Below, in pieces: positions 49,978 through 59,479 of a DNA stretch of 60,489 nucleotides. A program made the translations under genes and the position numbers. The notes beneath the pieces are model-generated. The model did no database searches, was not told where the DNA came from, and saw nothing but the letters and a program-made list of their open reading frames with translations. The stretch's first letter is position 1. Every line of letters begins with the position of its first letter. This stretch comes from Clostridium sp. CAG:594 (GTDB lineage: Bacteria > Bacillota_I > Bacilli_A > RF39 > UBA660): NCBI GenBank assembly GCA_000434835.1, contig FR881489.1, positions 41,750 through 102,238 on the forward strand, in the 5' to 3' direction.

Positions 49978-52539
49978 TTATTTATTTTTTAACCAGCTGA
50001 AAAACTCAATTAAAGACATAAAATGTCCGTTAAAAAATCTATGAATTTTAATTCGCTTTTTAGAAACCTTATCATCTTTATATATTTCTGGGTATTTTTT
50101 TAATATTTTATTAAACTTTCTAAATTCTTTTGGACTTTTTAAGTTTTGAGTTAATATATAATATTGAGCCTCAACTAATGGAATTATTATTTTATTTTTT
50201 AAATAGTATTTTTTATTTTCGCTTACGTCTTTTGGAATTTTATAATACTCTTCTATTAATCTTAAAGTGACCTTTTCGTGATTTTTAAAATTTCTTCGGT
50301 ATGATTCAGCGGAAACTGATTGACCTGCTCTTCCCAAATAATAATTATAAATATCTAATGGATAATATATAACGGTTTTTGAATTTAAATATCCAATAAA
50401 GTTATATTCCATATCCACATAAAAACAATGTTCATCAATCTTAAAATTAGCATCTTTTAATATTTTTGTTTTATATGTTGATGTTGATAGCAATGGTCCC
50501 CACTGCTCAAATCCATAACCAAAATGTTTCATATTGTCTAAGTGATATTGAACGCCAGGTACCATAAATGAATAATTTCTAACCGGAGTTTTAACAGCAT
50601 CTATTGCATAATCTGCAACATAATTAGTTAATATTATATCACTGTCTTCTTTTTCTAATATTTCTATAAATTTTAGGAAATCTTTCTCTATAAAATAGTC
50701 GTCCCCATCCATCAACTTAAAGTATTTACCAGTAGCTAGTTCAATTCCTTTATTGATTGTTGAGCCATGTCCACCATTAGGTTTATCAATTAGTTTAACT
50801 ATTGATTTATCACCATTTGTTGTTAATTTTTCTAATTCCTTTCCAATTTTTGCAGTATCATCTTTAGAGCCATCATTTATTATAAGTATCTCTAATTTGT
50901 TTGAATATTTATTATCTATCAAAGAATGAATTCCTGCTTTAAGAAATTTAGCAACATTATATGATGGAACCGCAATCGTTAATATTGGATTATTAACTTG
51001 TTTTTTATATTTGAATGAAGCAATGTTTGGCTTACTCTTTATCAGTTTTAAATCGGCTCCTATTGTATTATTATAACTGCAAGTTTTTGCTACACAATCA
51101 TGTGTTTGCTTTGACAATTCTTTAAATAGTTTTTCATCAAAATATATTTTTTCTATTAAGTCAGCATATTGTTTTATATTTTCCGTATCACAATATGTAC
51201 CAATATTAGGATGTATATATTCTTCAGTTCCTACTCCATTTGAAGTAATTACGACATTACCAGACATTGCGGCTTCGCATGAAGAAACAGCTTGAGTATC
51301 AAATCTAGTTGGAAATAATCCTATTCCATTTTCTTTATGGACTTGTGCTATTTCCTTGTGTGATAAAAACTTTTTATAAATATGTACATTTGGAAAATTC
51401 TTTAATGGTGCAAGCAAAACGTCATGATAATTACCATCACCATAAAATGAAAATTCTAAATCATCAAATATCTTTCTTGTACTTAATTCAAGTACCACTT
51501 TAACTGCTATATCAATTGAATATGTGCTTAAGTTATCATATTTTCTTATAACAAATATTTTCTTCCTAAGATCAGATTTTTTTTCATTGTATTTAAATAT
51601 ATCAGTATCTATATTACAAGGAATAACATAAGCGTTATTATATTTAATTCCTATCAATTTTTCGCTTAAATTTTTAGCCCAATTAGATACAAATACAAAT
51701 TTAACATTGCTCTTTTCATTATATCTTTTAATTAAATCATCTTTTCCTGGAAATGTTTTATATACTTTTTCTGGAATTTCTGTTATATTCTCAAAATATT
51801 TTGCATTCAATCTATCCCATGCTCTATATAATGTATCACTTCCATGAGAGTAAATGATTATTTCAGTTTCTGTTAAATCACTAGCATCCAAAATTTGAGC
51901 ATACTTTTCATCGAAAAAGTGTATTAATATTTTTTTGTATTTTTTATTTTGTAAAATTTTTCTTATATCATTATATCCAGTAGATACAACTTTTATATTT
52001 TCAAATTTTGAAATTGAACTTTTGTTTATGTAATTTTCATTTACTACAGCAAGATCTACTTTTAAATTCTCTTTCTTGTATGCTTGCATTCTAGAATGAA
52101 TAAAGGCATATGCATATTTATTAAACTCACTTGGATACCCAGGACACAAAAGCAAAATATCCCCATGAAACAAACTTGATATTTCATCCTCAAAAACATA
52201 ATTAAAATTTACATCTAAATTTTTTATTCTTATCTTTGAATTTGGAAAAATTGTAATACCAACGAATGTTAATTTATTAATATTTTCAAAAAAATTCTCA
52301 GAATTTGGATCAATACTTTCAACAACTTTGAACTTTTTATTTAATAATTTTATCTGACATCCTTTTCCCTCAATTATATCTATTTCATTTACAAATTTAA
52401 ATTTTTTATTCTTGCAGTATATTGGTTTCAAGAATATTACATACCCTTTTTTTGAAGTTTCATTAGATATATCTAAAACCTTACCTATTTTATTAAATTT
52501 AATATTTTTTGAAATTTTTAATTTACAATCCGTAATCAT
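49978..52539 (-). CDS. Giant bifunctional glycosyltransferase (GT4-like + GT2)
   Basis: 853 residues, no signal. Residues about 1-120 are a beta-rich domain of unknown type. About 125-490 is a GT-B, GT4-like part: LLLCPGYPSEFNKYAYAFIH, VSNWAKNLSEKLIG (about 285) and CEAAMSGNVVITSNGVGTEE (about 420). About 518-770 is a GT2 domain: TIAVPSYNVAKFLKAGIHSL, IINDGSKDDTAKIG (about 552) and KLMDGDDYF (about 605). A C-terminal helical tail follows. It could add two sugars in sequence to one acceptor. It begins one base after its 910-residue paralogue ends. Well expressed initiation is not obvious (GGAGAA). Confidence 0.83.
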   Translation of the reverse strand: MITDCKLKISKNIKFNKIGKVLDISNETSKKGYVIFLKPIYCKNKKFKFVNEIDIIEGKGCQIKLLNKKFKVVESIDPNSENFFENINKLTFVGITIFPNSKIRIKNLDVNFNYVFEDEISSLFHGDILLLCPGYPSEFNKYAYAFIHSRMQAYKKENLKVDLAVVNENYINKSSISKFENIKVVSTGYNDIRKILQNKKYKKILIHFFDEKYAQILDASDLTETEIIIYSHGSDTLYRAWDRLNAKYFENITEIPEKVYKTFPGKDDLIKRYNEKSNVKFVFVSNWAKNLSEKLIGIKYNNAYVIPCNIDTDIFKYNEKKSDLRKKIFVIRKYDNLSTYSIDIAVKVVLELSTRKIFDDLEFSFYGDGNYHDVLLAPLKNFPNVHIYKKFLSHKEIAQVHKENGIGLFPTRFDTQAVSSCEAAMSGNVVITSNGVGTEEYIHPNIGTYCDTENIKQYADLIEKIYFDEKLFKELSKQTHDCVAKTCSYNNTIGADLKLIKSKPNIASFKYKKQVNNPILTIAVPSYNVAKFLKAGIHSLIDNKYSNKLEILIINDGSKDDTAKIGKELEKLTTNGDKSIVKLIDKPNGGHGSTINKGIELATGKYFKLMDGDDYFIEKDFLKFIEILEKEDSDIILTNYVADYAIDAVKTPVRNYSFMVPGVQYHLDNMKHFGYGFEQWGPLLSTSTYKTKILKDANFKIDEHCFYVDMEYNFIGYLNSKTVIYYPLDIYNYYLGRAGQSVSAESYRRNFKNHEKVTLRLIEEYYKIPKDVSENKKYYLKNKIIIPLVEAQYYILTQNLKSPKEFRKFNKILKKYPEIYKDDKVSKKRIKIHRFFNGHFMSLIEFFSWLKNK

Positions 52540-55272
52540 TTATTTTCTCCTATTTCTTAGCATATAAATAATTTTCAAGATTCCATATGGACAAATTGCT
52601 TTTATTGACTTTTTAATAAACCATTTGACATTCTTACTTTCTAAATAATGATAATCATTGTTCAAATCCAATACAGTTTCTCGTACACCAGGTATTATTA
52701 TTGGTTCTCTTTTTTGTTTTGCATTACTATATTTTTTTATATATTTCTTATATTCTTGCAAAATTAATCTACTATTATGGTTTTTTTCAGTAATATTATC
52801 AATACTTATTTTATAAGCATATTCCCAACTTGATAAATTATTCAAAAACTCATCTAATTTCTCCCATAAACACAATGCATCAAACATAAATATTTGTGAA
52901 TCAACCATTTGTGCAATAATATTTTTATAAACATAGTATATTTTTTGTGAAGAATAGTCATTCACATTATCCAAAGTTTTCAAAATATTAAATATTATAT
53001 ATTCATGATCTTTATATTTTTTTCTCCAAAAATCTCGAGAAACGGTTTGTCCTTCTCTTCCAATTAAATATCTATAAATATCCAATTTATAATGAACAAC
53101 ACTTTTTATAAATCTAAGACTGAATGCATTAAATTCCATATCAACATATGGCTTTTTTTCCGAAATTTTAAAATCTGCCTTCTTTAATAATTCTGTTTTA
53201 TAATTTGCAGTCGTTAATAAAGGTCCATAAGTTTTAAATCCATAACCATTGTAAATTAAATTATCAAAATCATAAACTATGCCTTCTTCTAACATATCAT
53301 AATCAATTATATTTGACAATTTTGATTCTTCAATGTATTCATAACTTCCCTTCGTTAAAATCAAATCAACATCTGTCTGCTTCATAATATCAATAAGTTT
53401 AGATAAATTTTCAGAATCAACCCAATCATCACCATCAACTAATCTAAAATATTTTCCTTTTGCGGCCTTTATACCACAGTTAATAGTAGAACCATGTCCT
53501 CCATTTTCCTTATCTATTACTTTTACAATACCATTTGTTGCCTTTTCATATTTTTTTGCTATTTTTAATGTATTGTCTTTAGATCCATCATTAACGATTA
53601 TTATCTCCATATTTTTTACATTTTTATGATAGATCATAGATGATATACATTTATCCAGATATTTTTCTACATTATATGCGGGAACTACAACTGTTAAAAC
53701 TGGATTTTTGACAGGTTTGCAATTCACTGGTTCTATAGTTTTTGTATATTTTTCTAGCAACTGTTTTATTAATTCTATTTCTTTATAAACCGTATTTTTT
53801 TTACAACATCTTTTATGAGTTATACTTGCTAAATTCTTACTAATTTTCAAAAATTCATCTGGATTATTATATAATCTATCAATTATTCCAGCTAGTGATT
53901 TAAAATCCTCTGGGTCACATAATATATGATTTTCTTCATCGTTCATAAAAAACGAATTAGAAGTAACATTTGAACCTACTACAACTAAGCCAGATGAAGC
54001 CGCCTCTCCCATAGCAACAGCATGAGCATCATGTCTTGAAGGTAACATTATTATTCCTGCATTCTTATGAATATCACTTATCTTATTATTTGGAATAAAT
54101 GTCCTATGCAAATGTACATTACTAAATTGCTTAAGTGGTGCTATCAACGTATTGTAATAGTTTCCATCACCGTATATTTCAAAATCTAATTTTTCAAAGT
54201 AGATTTTTTTAGAAAGTTCCAATATTGCCATAACACATTGATCTATAGAATGCTGAATTATATTATCAAATTTTCTAATAATTAATATCTTTAACCTATC
54301 ATCCTCTTTTTTTTCTACATATGGAAACAATTCCTCATTTATAACATTATTTATGACTCTACAGTTTTTGAAATTTATATTTAATTGTTTCTCTGAAAAC
54401 TCTTTTAACCAATCAGACACAAATACCCATTCCACATTTTCCTTATTGGCAAATTTTCTAACATAATTTTCTTTTAAATCAAATATTGGATCAATTATTG
54501 GCTGTTTTATATGTGGAGTAAAATAAGGTCTTGTTACATCTTTCAAATATCTAAAAACAGTTTCAGGCCCATGACAGATAAAAACCATTTTTTCATTTTT
54601 CGAAACATAACCCTCATATATTGGATATAAGTTTTCATCTACAAAATGTGTAACAATAACTTTGTATTGATGTTTGCTTAACATTGTTTTTAATGATTGA
54701 TAATTACATTTTAATACTGGTATTTTATCTATTTCGTAAAATGTTTGATAATTGTAATATTGACTAACAGCTACAACTTGAACTTTTAATCCTGATTTTA
54801 CGTATTCTTTATTTCTTGAATGAGCAAAAACACAATAATATAAATTTTCATAAGAAGGATAATTTGGTACAACAACTAATACATCTAAATTCTTTTTGCA
54901 TTTTTCACAATAGTCTTCATATTCATTAGTAAATTCTATACTTATAGTGCAATCATTTATAGAAGATTCAGCAGATATTTCTAATCTGAATTTCAAGTTG
55001 GATATTTTTTTGATATCTATAAATGACTCACTTTGTGCTGGAACAGCATTAACATCATTTATGTATAAACATCCACCTGCATTCTTCACTTTACAATCAA
55101 ATTTTACCTTCATAAAATTATAAGAACCATCTAAATTTATACCTCTACACAAATATTCACTCTTAACATTATTATTATTTTCTATGCTAAATGTGTTATT
55201 TTTTTTGTGAAAAACACAACTCGATATATCTTTCGTTTTCCAATTTGTTAATTCAATTTTTTTTGTTTTCAT
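52540..55272 (-). CDS. Giant bifunctional glycosyltransferase (GT4-like + GT2), paralogue
   Basis: 910 residues with the same order as its neighbour. N-terminal beta-rich domain (about 1-125). GT4-like part (about 128-500) has VVPNYPSYENLYYCVFAHSR, FVSDWLKEFSEKQL and MGEAASSGLVVVGSNVTSNS. GT2 domain (about 525-785) has LTVVVPAYNVEKYLDKCISS, IVNDGSKDNTLKIA and RLVDGDDWVDSENL. A longer C-terminal tail ends in a basic amphipathic stretch (PYGILKIIYMLRNRR) that may touch the membrane. The pair must derive from a tandem duplication. It lies downstream of a broken pyruvyl transferase and the ABC exporter. Confidence 0.83.
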   Translation of the reverse strand: MKTKKIELTNWKTKDISSCVFHKKNNTFSIENNNNVKSEYLCRGINLDGSYNFMKVKFDCKVKNAGGCLYINDVNAVPAQSESFIDIKKISNLKFRLEISAESSINDCTISIEFTNEYEDYCEKCKKNLDVLVVVPNYPSYENLYYCVFAHSRNKEYVKSGLKVQVVAVSQYYNYQTFYEIDKIPVLKCNYQSLKTMLSKHQYKVIVTHFVDENLYPIYEGYVSKNEKMVFICHGPETVFRYLKDVTRPYFTPHIKQPIIDPIFDLKENYVRKFANKENVEWVFVSDWLKEFSEKQLNINFKNCRVINNVINEELFPYVEKKEDDRLKILIIRKFDNIIQHSIDQCVMAILELSKKIYFEKLDFEIYGDGNYYNTLIAPLKQFSNVHLHRTFIPNNKISDIHKNAGIIMLPSRHDAHAVAMGEAASSGLVVVGSNVTSNSFFMNDEENHILCDPEDFKSLAGIIDRLYNNPDEFLKISKNLASITHKRCCKKNTVYKEIELIKQLLEKYTKTIEPVNCKPVKNPVLTVVVPAYNVEKYLDKCISSMIYHKNVKNMEIIIVNDGSKDNTLKIAKKYEKATNGIVKVIDKENGGHGSTINCGIKAAKGKYFRLVDGDDWVDSENLSKLIDIMKQTDVDLILTKGSYEYIEESKLSNIIDYDMLEEGIVYDFDNLIYNGYGFKTYGPLLTTANYKTELLKKADFKISEKKPYVDMEFNAFSLRFIKSVVHYKLDIYRYLIGREGQTVSRDFWRKKYKDHEYIIFNILKTLDNVNDYSSQKIYYVYKNIIAQMVDSQIFMFDALCLWEKLDEFLNNLSSWEYAYKISIDNITEKNHNSRLILQEYKKYIKKYSNAKQKREPIIIPGVRETVLDLNNDYHYLESKNVKWFIKKSIKAICPYGILKIIYMLRNRRK

Positions 55273-55313
55273 ATCTATACTCCTATTTTAAATCTTATCT
55301 TCTAGTACCCTAA

Positions 55314-55893
55314 TCAATTTTTTTCAAAACTTTTTATTCTATTTCTTATTTTTAATTTAATTGGTCTTTCTCTTTTATTGGCTAATTTTATAATCTCATC
55401 TTTATTGAAGTTATTATTCAAAAAGTTGTTAAAATCATAGTTCAAAACATCTTTGTTGTATTTGTTAATGTAATTCATCTTATTTGCATAATGTCTATGA
55501 CTATAATCAATTATACTAATCGTTTTTTTGTTTAAAATGCTTGAAATTAAACTACCATGATATCGCATGCTTATAATAATGTCTTGGGAATTTAAACAAT
55601 TTAAAGTGTTATATAAATTTTCAGGATATTTTAGCAAATAAACTTTTCCATTTAACAATTTTTCTTTAATTTAATATAATTAATTTCGTCAAATTCAGTT
55701 AAAGTTTTAGGGATCAAAATATATTTGTATCCTTTATATAATTTATCATGTGCTGGTGAATTATCACATAATAAAATAGTAACTTCAATATTTTTTTATG
55801 AAATTGATTTTTTTTAAATTGTTTCAAGCATTAATTCATCACCTAAATTTGGTGCACCATAAAACCAACATAGTAAAACTTTTTTAATTCAAT
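55314..55893 (-). pseudogene. Broken polysaccharide pyruvyl transferase
   Basis: The 5' part reads KKVLLCWFYGAPNLGDELML then a TAA in frame, followed in the next frame by NIEVTILLCDNSPAHDKLYK and LIPKTLTEFDEINYIKLK. A 114-residue frame at 55314-55658 then gives the C-terminal part with SQDIIISMRYHGSLISSILN and KTISIIDYSHRHYANKM, the conserved end of WcaK/CsaB-type pyruvyl transferases. At least two frameshifts and a missing middle (total about 190 codons against 300 or more). It sits between the ABC ATPase and the giant GT. Pyruvylation of the glycan has probably been lost. Confidence 0.75.
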
Positions 55894-55899
55894 TTACCT

Positions 55900-56637
55900 C
55901 TATTTCATTTGTTCTTTATAATAAGCATCACAAATTTTATTAGTATCACCCATTTTTACTACTTTTCCATGTTCTAACCAAACTACCTTAGTACATAATT
56001 CTTTAATAGACTGAAGCGAATGTGAAACATATAAAACGGTTGTTCCACCTTTTATCATTTCCATCATTTTCTTCTTACTTTTCTCTTGGAATTTAATATC
56101 TCCAACTGATAGTATTTCATCTACTATTAGTATTTCAGGATTAACTATAGTTGCAATAGAAAATGCAAGCTTAGCAGTCATACCTGAAGAAAAGTTTTTA
56201 ACCGGAACATCCAAGAAATCTTTTAATTCTGAAAACTCAACTATTTCATCAAATTTATCATCCAAAAACTCTTTTGAATATCCAAGTATTGCGCCATTTA
56301 GATATATATTTTCTCTAGCTGTTAAATTTCCATCAAAGCCTGCTCCAAGTTCTATCATTGGTGATATTACACCTTTTACTTTCACTTTTCCTTTAGTGGG
56401 TTTCATAACTCCACTAACAACTTTTAATAGTGTTGATTTTCCAGCACCATTACTACCAATAAGGCCAACAACTTCTCCTTTTCCAATGTTAAAAGAAACG
56501 TCTTTAAGCGCCCAAAAGTCTTCGTTTTTTTTCTTTTTCTTCTTTTTAGTAAACAGATTTACGAATGCCTGTTTCATTGAAAAGTCTTTTTCTATTTCAA
56601 GATTGAATTTCATAGAAACATTTTCTATCTTAATCAT
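55900..56637 (-). CDS. Polysaccharide/teichoic acid ABC exporter ATPase (Wzt/TagH type)
   Basis: 245 residues. KDFSMKQAFVNLF before Walker A is typical of TagH/Wzt. A Lys-rich insert of seven lysines lies near 31-37. Walker A GSNGAGKST (about 61), ISPMIELGAGFDGNLTAREN (about 91), signature NFSSGM (about 145), Walker B EILIVDEILSVGD (about 167) and H-loop VSHS are present. No C-terminal glycan-binding domain, so it belongs to the short type that exports without chain-end recognition. It follows the permease by 10 bp. Confidence 0.9.
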   Translation of the reverse strand: MIKIENVSMKFNLEIEKDFSMKQAFVNLFTKKKKKKKNEDFWALKDVSFNIGKGEVVGLIGSNGAGKSTLLKVVSGVMKPTKGKVKVKGVISPMIELGAGFDGNLTARENIYLNGAILGYSKEFLDDKFDEIVEFSELKDFLDVPVKNFSSGMTAKLAFSIATIVNPEILIVDEILSVGDIKFQEKSKKKMMEMIKGGTTVLYVSHSLQSIKELCTKVVWLEHGKVVKMGDTNKICDAYYKEQMK

Positions 56638-56647
56638 CAGTTACCTC

Positions 56648-57460
56648 CTATACATAATAGATAAATTTATCTTGTTTTTTCTTAAATACATAAGAACCTA
56701 TTGCTAGCATTCCTACACCAATTAATCCTAATATTCCAAGTGTAGTAAATGAAGGCCTTTGTCCATATACTACAATACTTCTTGCAGCGGTTAAAAATTG
56801 ATACATAGGATTAAAGTTCATTAACATTCTAAGTTTTGCCGGTAATATTTCAATACTATAGAAAACTGGAGTCAAATAATTCCATAATGTTAATGCAATT
56901 CCATATATATGCCATACGTCTCTTAAGAAAACTGATAAGCAAGATAATAATAATCCCATACCTGCAGTAAATAAGAACATACAGAAAAATATATAAGGTA
57001 AGAATAAATACCAAACATTAAAGTGACAAGTATATCCTCCTAAGCCAACGTATGATAAAGCAATAATTGCTAACCAAGGAATCAATGTTAATAAAAAGTC
57101 TATTCCTATAAATAAGCATTTTGCAATAGGAAATATATATTTTGGAATATATACCTTATTTATTAACATAAAATTATCAACAACAGATGTCATAGCCATA
57201 CTTGACGCCTGAGAAAAATAGTTAAACATAATGATACCAGTCATTAAGTACACTATGTAGTTTACTCCCTCTACTTTAAATCTAAACATTTGCGAGAATA
57301 CAATTGCCATAACGGTCATTGTAAGAATAGGATTTAATAAACTCCATAGTATTCCAAGAACACTCCTTTTATATTTAACCTTAAAATCTCTTGATATCAA
57401 TTGGGTCATTAAAAACCAATATCTTTTGAAATTTGAAAATATAGCTTTTATTTTGTTCAT
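56648..57460 (-). CDS. Polysaccharide/teichoic acid ABC exporter permease (Wzm/TagG type)
   Basis: 270 residues, six membrane helices. QLISRDFKVKYKRSVLGILW followed by SLLNPILTM (about 20-48) and NFNPMYQFLTAARSIVVYGQ (about 223) are hallmark TagG/Wzm segments. With the downstream ATPase it would carry a finished undecaprenyl-linked polymer across the membrane. It opens the locus 57460->49978 and has an extended -10 promoter. Confidence 0.92.
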   Translation of the reverse strand: MNKIKAIFSNFKRYWFLMTQLISRDFKVKYKRSVLGILWSLLNPILTMTVMAIVFSQMFRFKVEGVNYIVYLMTGIIMFNYFSQASSMAMTSVVDNFMLINKVYIPKYIFPIAKCLFIGIDFLLTLIPWLAIIALSYVGLGGYTCHFNVWYLFLPYIFFCMFLFTAGMGLLLSCLSVFLRDVWHIYGIALTLWNYLTPVFYSIEILPAKLRMLMNFNPMYQFLTAARSIVVYGQRPSFTTLGILGLIGVGMLAIGSYVFKKKQDKFIYYV

Positions 57461-57491
57461 AAATACACCTCTATAATCTTTTGTCTATTTA

Positions 57492-57500
57492 ATTATAACA
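57492..57500 (-). promoter_or_regulatory. Extended -10 promoter for the ABC exporter/giant GT locus
   Basis: Minus strand TGT-TATAAT (TATAAT 57492-57497). Confidence 0.6.
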
Positions 57501-57519
57501 TAAAAAGATTATTATTCAA

Positions 57520-57561
57520 AAAGAAAATTAATCTTTAACCATAAAGCTAAAGATTAATTTC
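57520..57561 (-). terminator. Terminator after the GT2 gene at 57573
   Basis: 13-bp stem AAATTAATCTTTA / TAAAGATTAATTT followed by TCTTTTT on the minus strand. Confidence 0.65.
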
Positions 57562-57572
57562 TAACTTTTCAA

Positions 57573-58541
57573 TTAAAATGCTTTGCAATATATTTTTGTC
57601 AAAGTTTTATTTCCTTCTATCACTCTTTTTAAAAAGCTTCTTTTCTTCCATATTTCATTATTTTTCCAATTTGGAAATTCACTATTTAAAAGCTTAAATA
57701 CTTCATCAATAAATCTGCTAGCTAATTTTTTATCTTTTTGATTTTTTTGTTGCAGAGTATACCTAAATAAATTTCTTGTACACCAAGCAGAAACATACTT
57801 TTCTATTTTATTATAATAACTATGATTTTTTAGTTCTTCTATTATCATATTTGTTACCTTTAAAATATCAAATACCCTTTTGTCCATAACCGTTGTTTCA
57901 CTTTTACTTCTAACTAAATAATAATTAAGTTTTTCATCTACTATTCCCATTTTTTTAGCTCTAGCCATAGCTTTCATAACAACTATTGCATCTTCATATT
58001 TTAAATTTTCTGGAAAACTTACACCATCTAATAATTCTTTTTTATATAATTTATTCCAAGGTGCTAAATTAACCTCTAATAACAAATTTGGATTTTTATC
58101 TAAAGTGGTATTTTCAAAATATGGAATAACAAAATCTGGTGTTATTTCTTCTAATTTATCATCTTTTTCAAGCATTTTATGAAAGTTACATAGCACTAAA
58201 TCAAGTTGTTCATTTTCTGCTTTAGAATATAATTTTTCACAAGCACTTCTATCTAAATAATCATCACTATCTATAAACATAATATACTTACCACTTGATT
58301 TTTTTATACCAATATTTCTATTATATCCGATCCCTTTATTAGTTTTATTGTGGATAACTTTTATCTTGTTATCATACTTTTTCTTATATTCATCTATAAT
58401 TAAAGCAGAATTATCAGGTGATTTATCATCTATTATAATTATTTCAATATCATCTAGTGTTTGATTAACCAAACTATCTAAGCAACGTCTTAAATATTTT
58501 TCAGTATTATATACAGGAACTATAACTGATACTTTCATCAT
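57573..58541 (-). CDS. Glycosyltransferase family 2
   Basis: 322 residues. GT-A motifs: SVIVPVYNTEKYLRRCLDSL, IIIDDKSPDNSALIIDEYKK (about 34) and IMFIDSDDYLDRSACEKLYS (about 90), then LAPWNKLYKKELLDGVSF (about 160), typical of EpsJ/CpsJ-like inverting transferases. It would add one sugar to a repeat unit in the cytoplasm. Overlaps the preceding GT2 by four bases (ATGA), so it is coupled. The tail lacks membrane helices. Confidence 0.88.
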   Translation of the reverse strand: MMKVSVIVPVYNTEKYLRRCLDSLVNQTLDDIEIIIIDDKSPDNSALIIDEYKKKYDNKIKVIHNKTNKGIGYNRNIGIKKSSGKYIMFIDSDDYLDRSACEKLYSKAENEQLDLVLCNFHKMLEKDDKLEEITPDFVIPYFENTTLDKNPNLLLEVNLAPWNKLYKKELLDGVSFPENLKYEDAIVVMKAMARAKKMGIVDEKLNYYLVRSKSETTVMDKRVFDILKVTNMIIEELKNHSYYNKIEKYVSAWCTRNLFRYTLQQKNQKDKKLASRFIDEVFKLLNSEFPNWKNNEIWKKRSFLKRVIEGNKTLTKIYCKAF

Positions 58542-59479
58542 CTTACCACCTTTAAATATAAGTTTAAATTATGTTTCATTAAGTATTTTTTAAATCTTCT
58601 TATTCTTGTATTAACAAGCACTCCATCAAATACGTTTAATTTTTTAAGTTCATTTATATATACTTTTTTCTCGTCTTTTTTTAGCTCTCTTGCCTTTACT
58701 ATAACAGAGTTTGATATATAACTTAAAAAGTAATCATCTAGGTTATTTTTTCTATTTATATTTTTTGCAAATAGTCTCATTGTTTTATATTGTTCTAACA
58801 TATCAAAGGCCTTTTTAACAGTCTTTTTGTAATCGTTATTATTCATTATACTGCCATTTCTTTGTATGTAATAATAACCGATAAAATCTATCGATTTAAC
58901 CTTTCTTGCCTTATAAATTACATACGGAATAAGTCCAAAGTCTTCGTGATATACGCCCTTTTTAAAACTAAATTTATTTTCTATATAATAATTCTTTCTT
59001 ATTACATAACACCAAGCAGGTTCAACAAAATGATATGATGACAAATACTTAAATGCATCATATCCGCACATAGATTCAAAACCTTCTTCATGATATTCAT
59101 TTATTTTTGTATATTCTTCATCTTCCGTTGCTATCTGAAATCTTAAGATATCGCTATCATCTATTTTTTTATCTACTTCTTCTAATAATTTATTTGATAC
59201 ATAATCATCACTATCAACAAATATTATGTATTTTCCACTTGATTTTTGAACGCCTCTATTACGGGCCATAGAAAGTCCTTCATTTTCTTTATCTATTACG
59301 ATTATGTTTTTATATTTTTTTTGATACTTTGAAATTATATTACTACTTTTATCAGTTGACCCATCATTTACTACTATTATCTCAAAATCCTTATACGTTT
59401 GATTAACCAAACTATCTAAACATTTTTTTAAGTATTTTTCAGTATTATATACTGGTACTATAAAACTATATTTAATCAT
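58538..59479 (-). CDS. Glycosyltransferase family 2
   Basis: 313 residues. SFIVPVYNTEKYLKKCLDSL, IVVNDGSTDKSSNIISKYQK (about 34) and IIFVDSDDYVSNKLLEEVDK (about 86), followed by EPAWCYVIRKNYYIENKFSF and HEDFGLIPYVIYKARK (Glu/Asp acceptor motif, about 185). Its N-terminal third is very similar to the downstream GT2, so the two are likely duplicates that diverged in acceptor use. Overlaps the upstream GT4 by one base. Confidence 0.88.
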   Translation of the reverse strand: MIKYSFIVPVYNTEKYLKKCLDSLVNQTYKDFEIIVVNDGSTDKSSNIISKYQKKYKNIIVIDKENEGLSMARNRGVQKSSGKYIIFVDSDDYVSNKLLEEVDKKIDDSDILRFQIATEDEEYTKINEYHEEGFESMCGYDAFKYLSSYHFVEPAWCYVIRKNYYIENKFSFKKGVYHEDFGLIPYVIYKARKVKSIDFIGYYYIQRNGSIMNNNDYKKTVKKAFDMLEQYKTMRLFAKNINRKNNLDDYFLSYISNSVIVKARELKKDEKKVYINELKKLNVFDGVLVNTRIRRFKKYLMKHNLNLYLKVVR

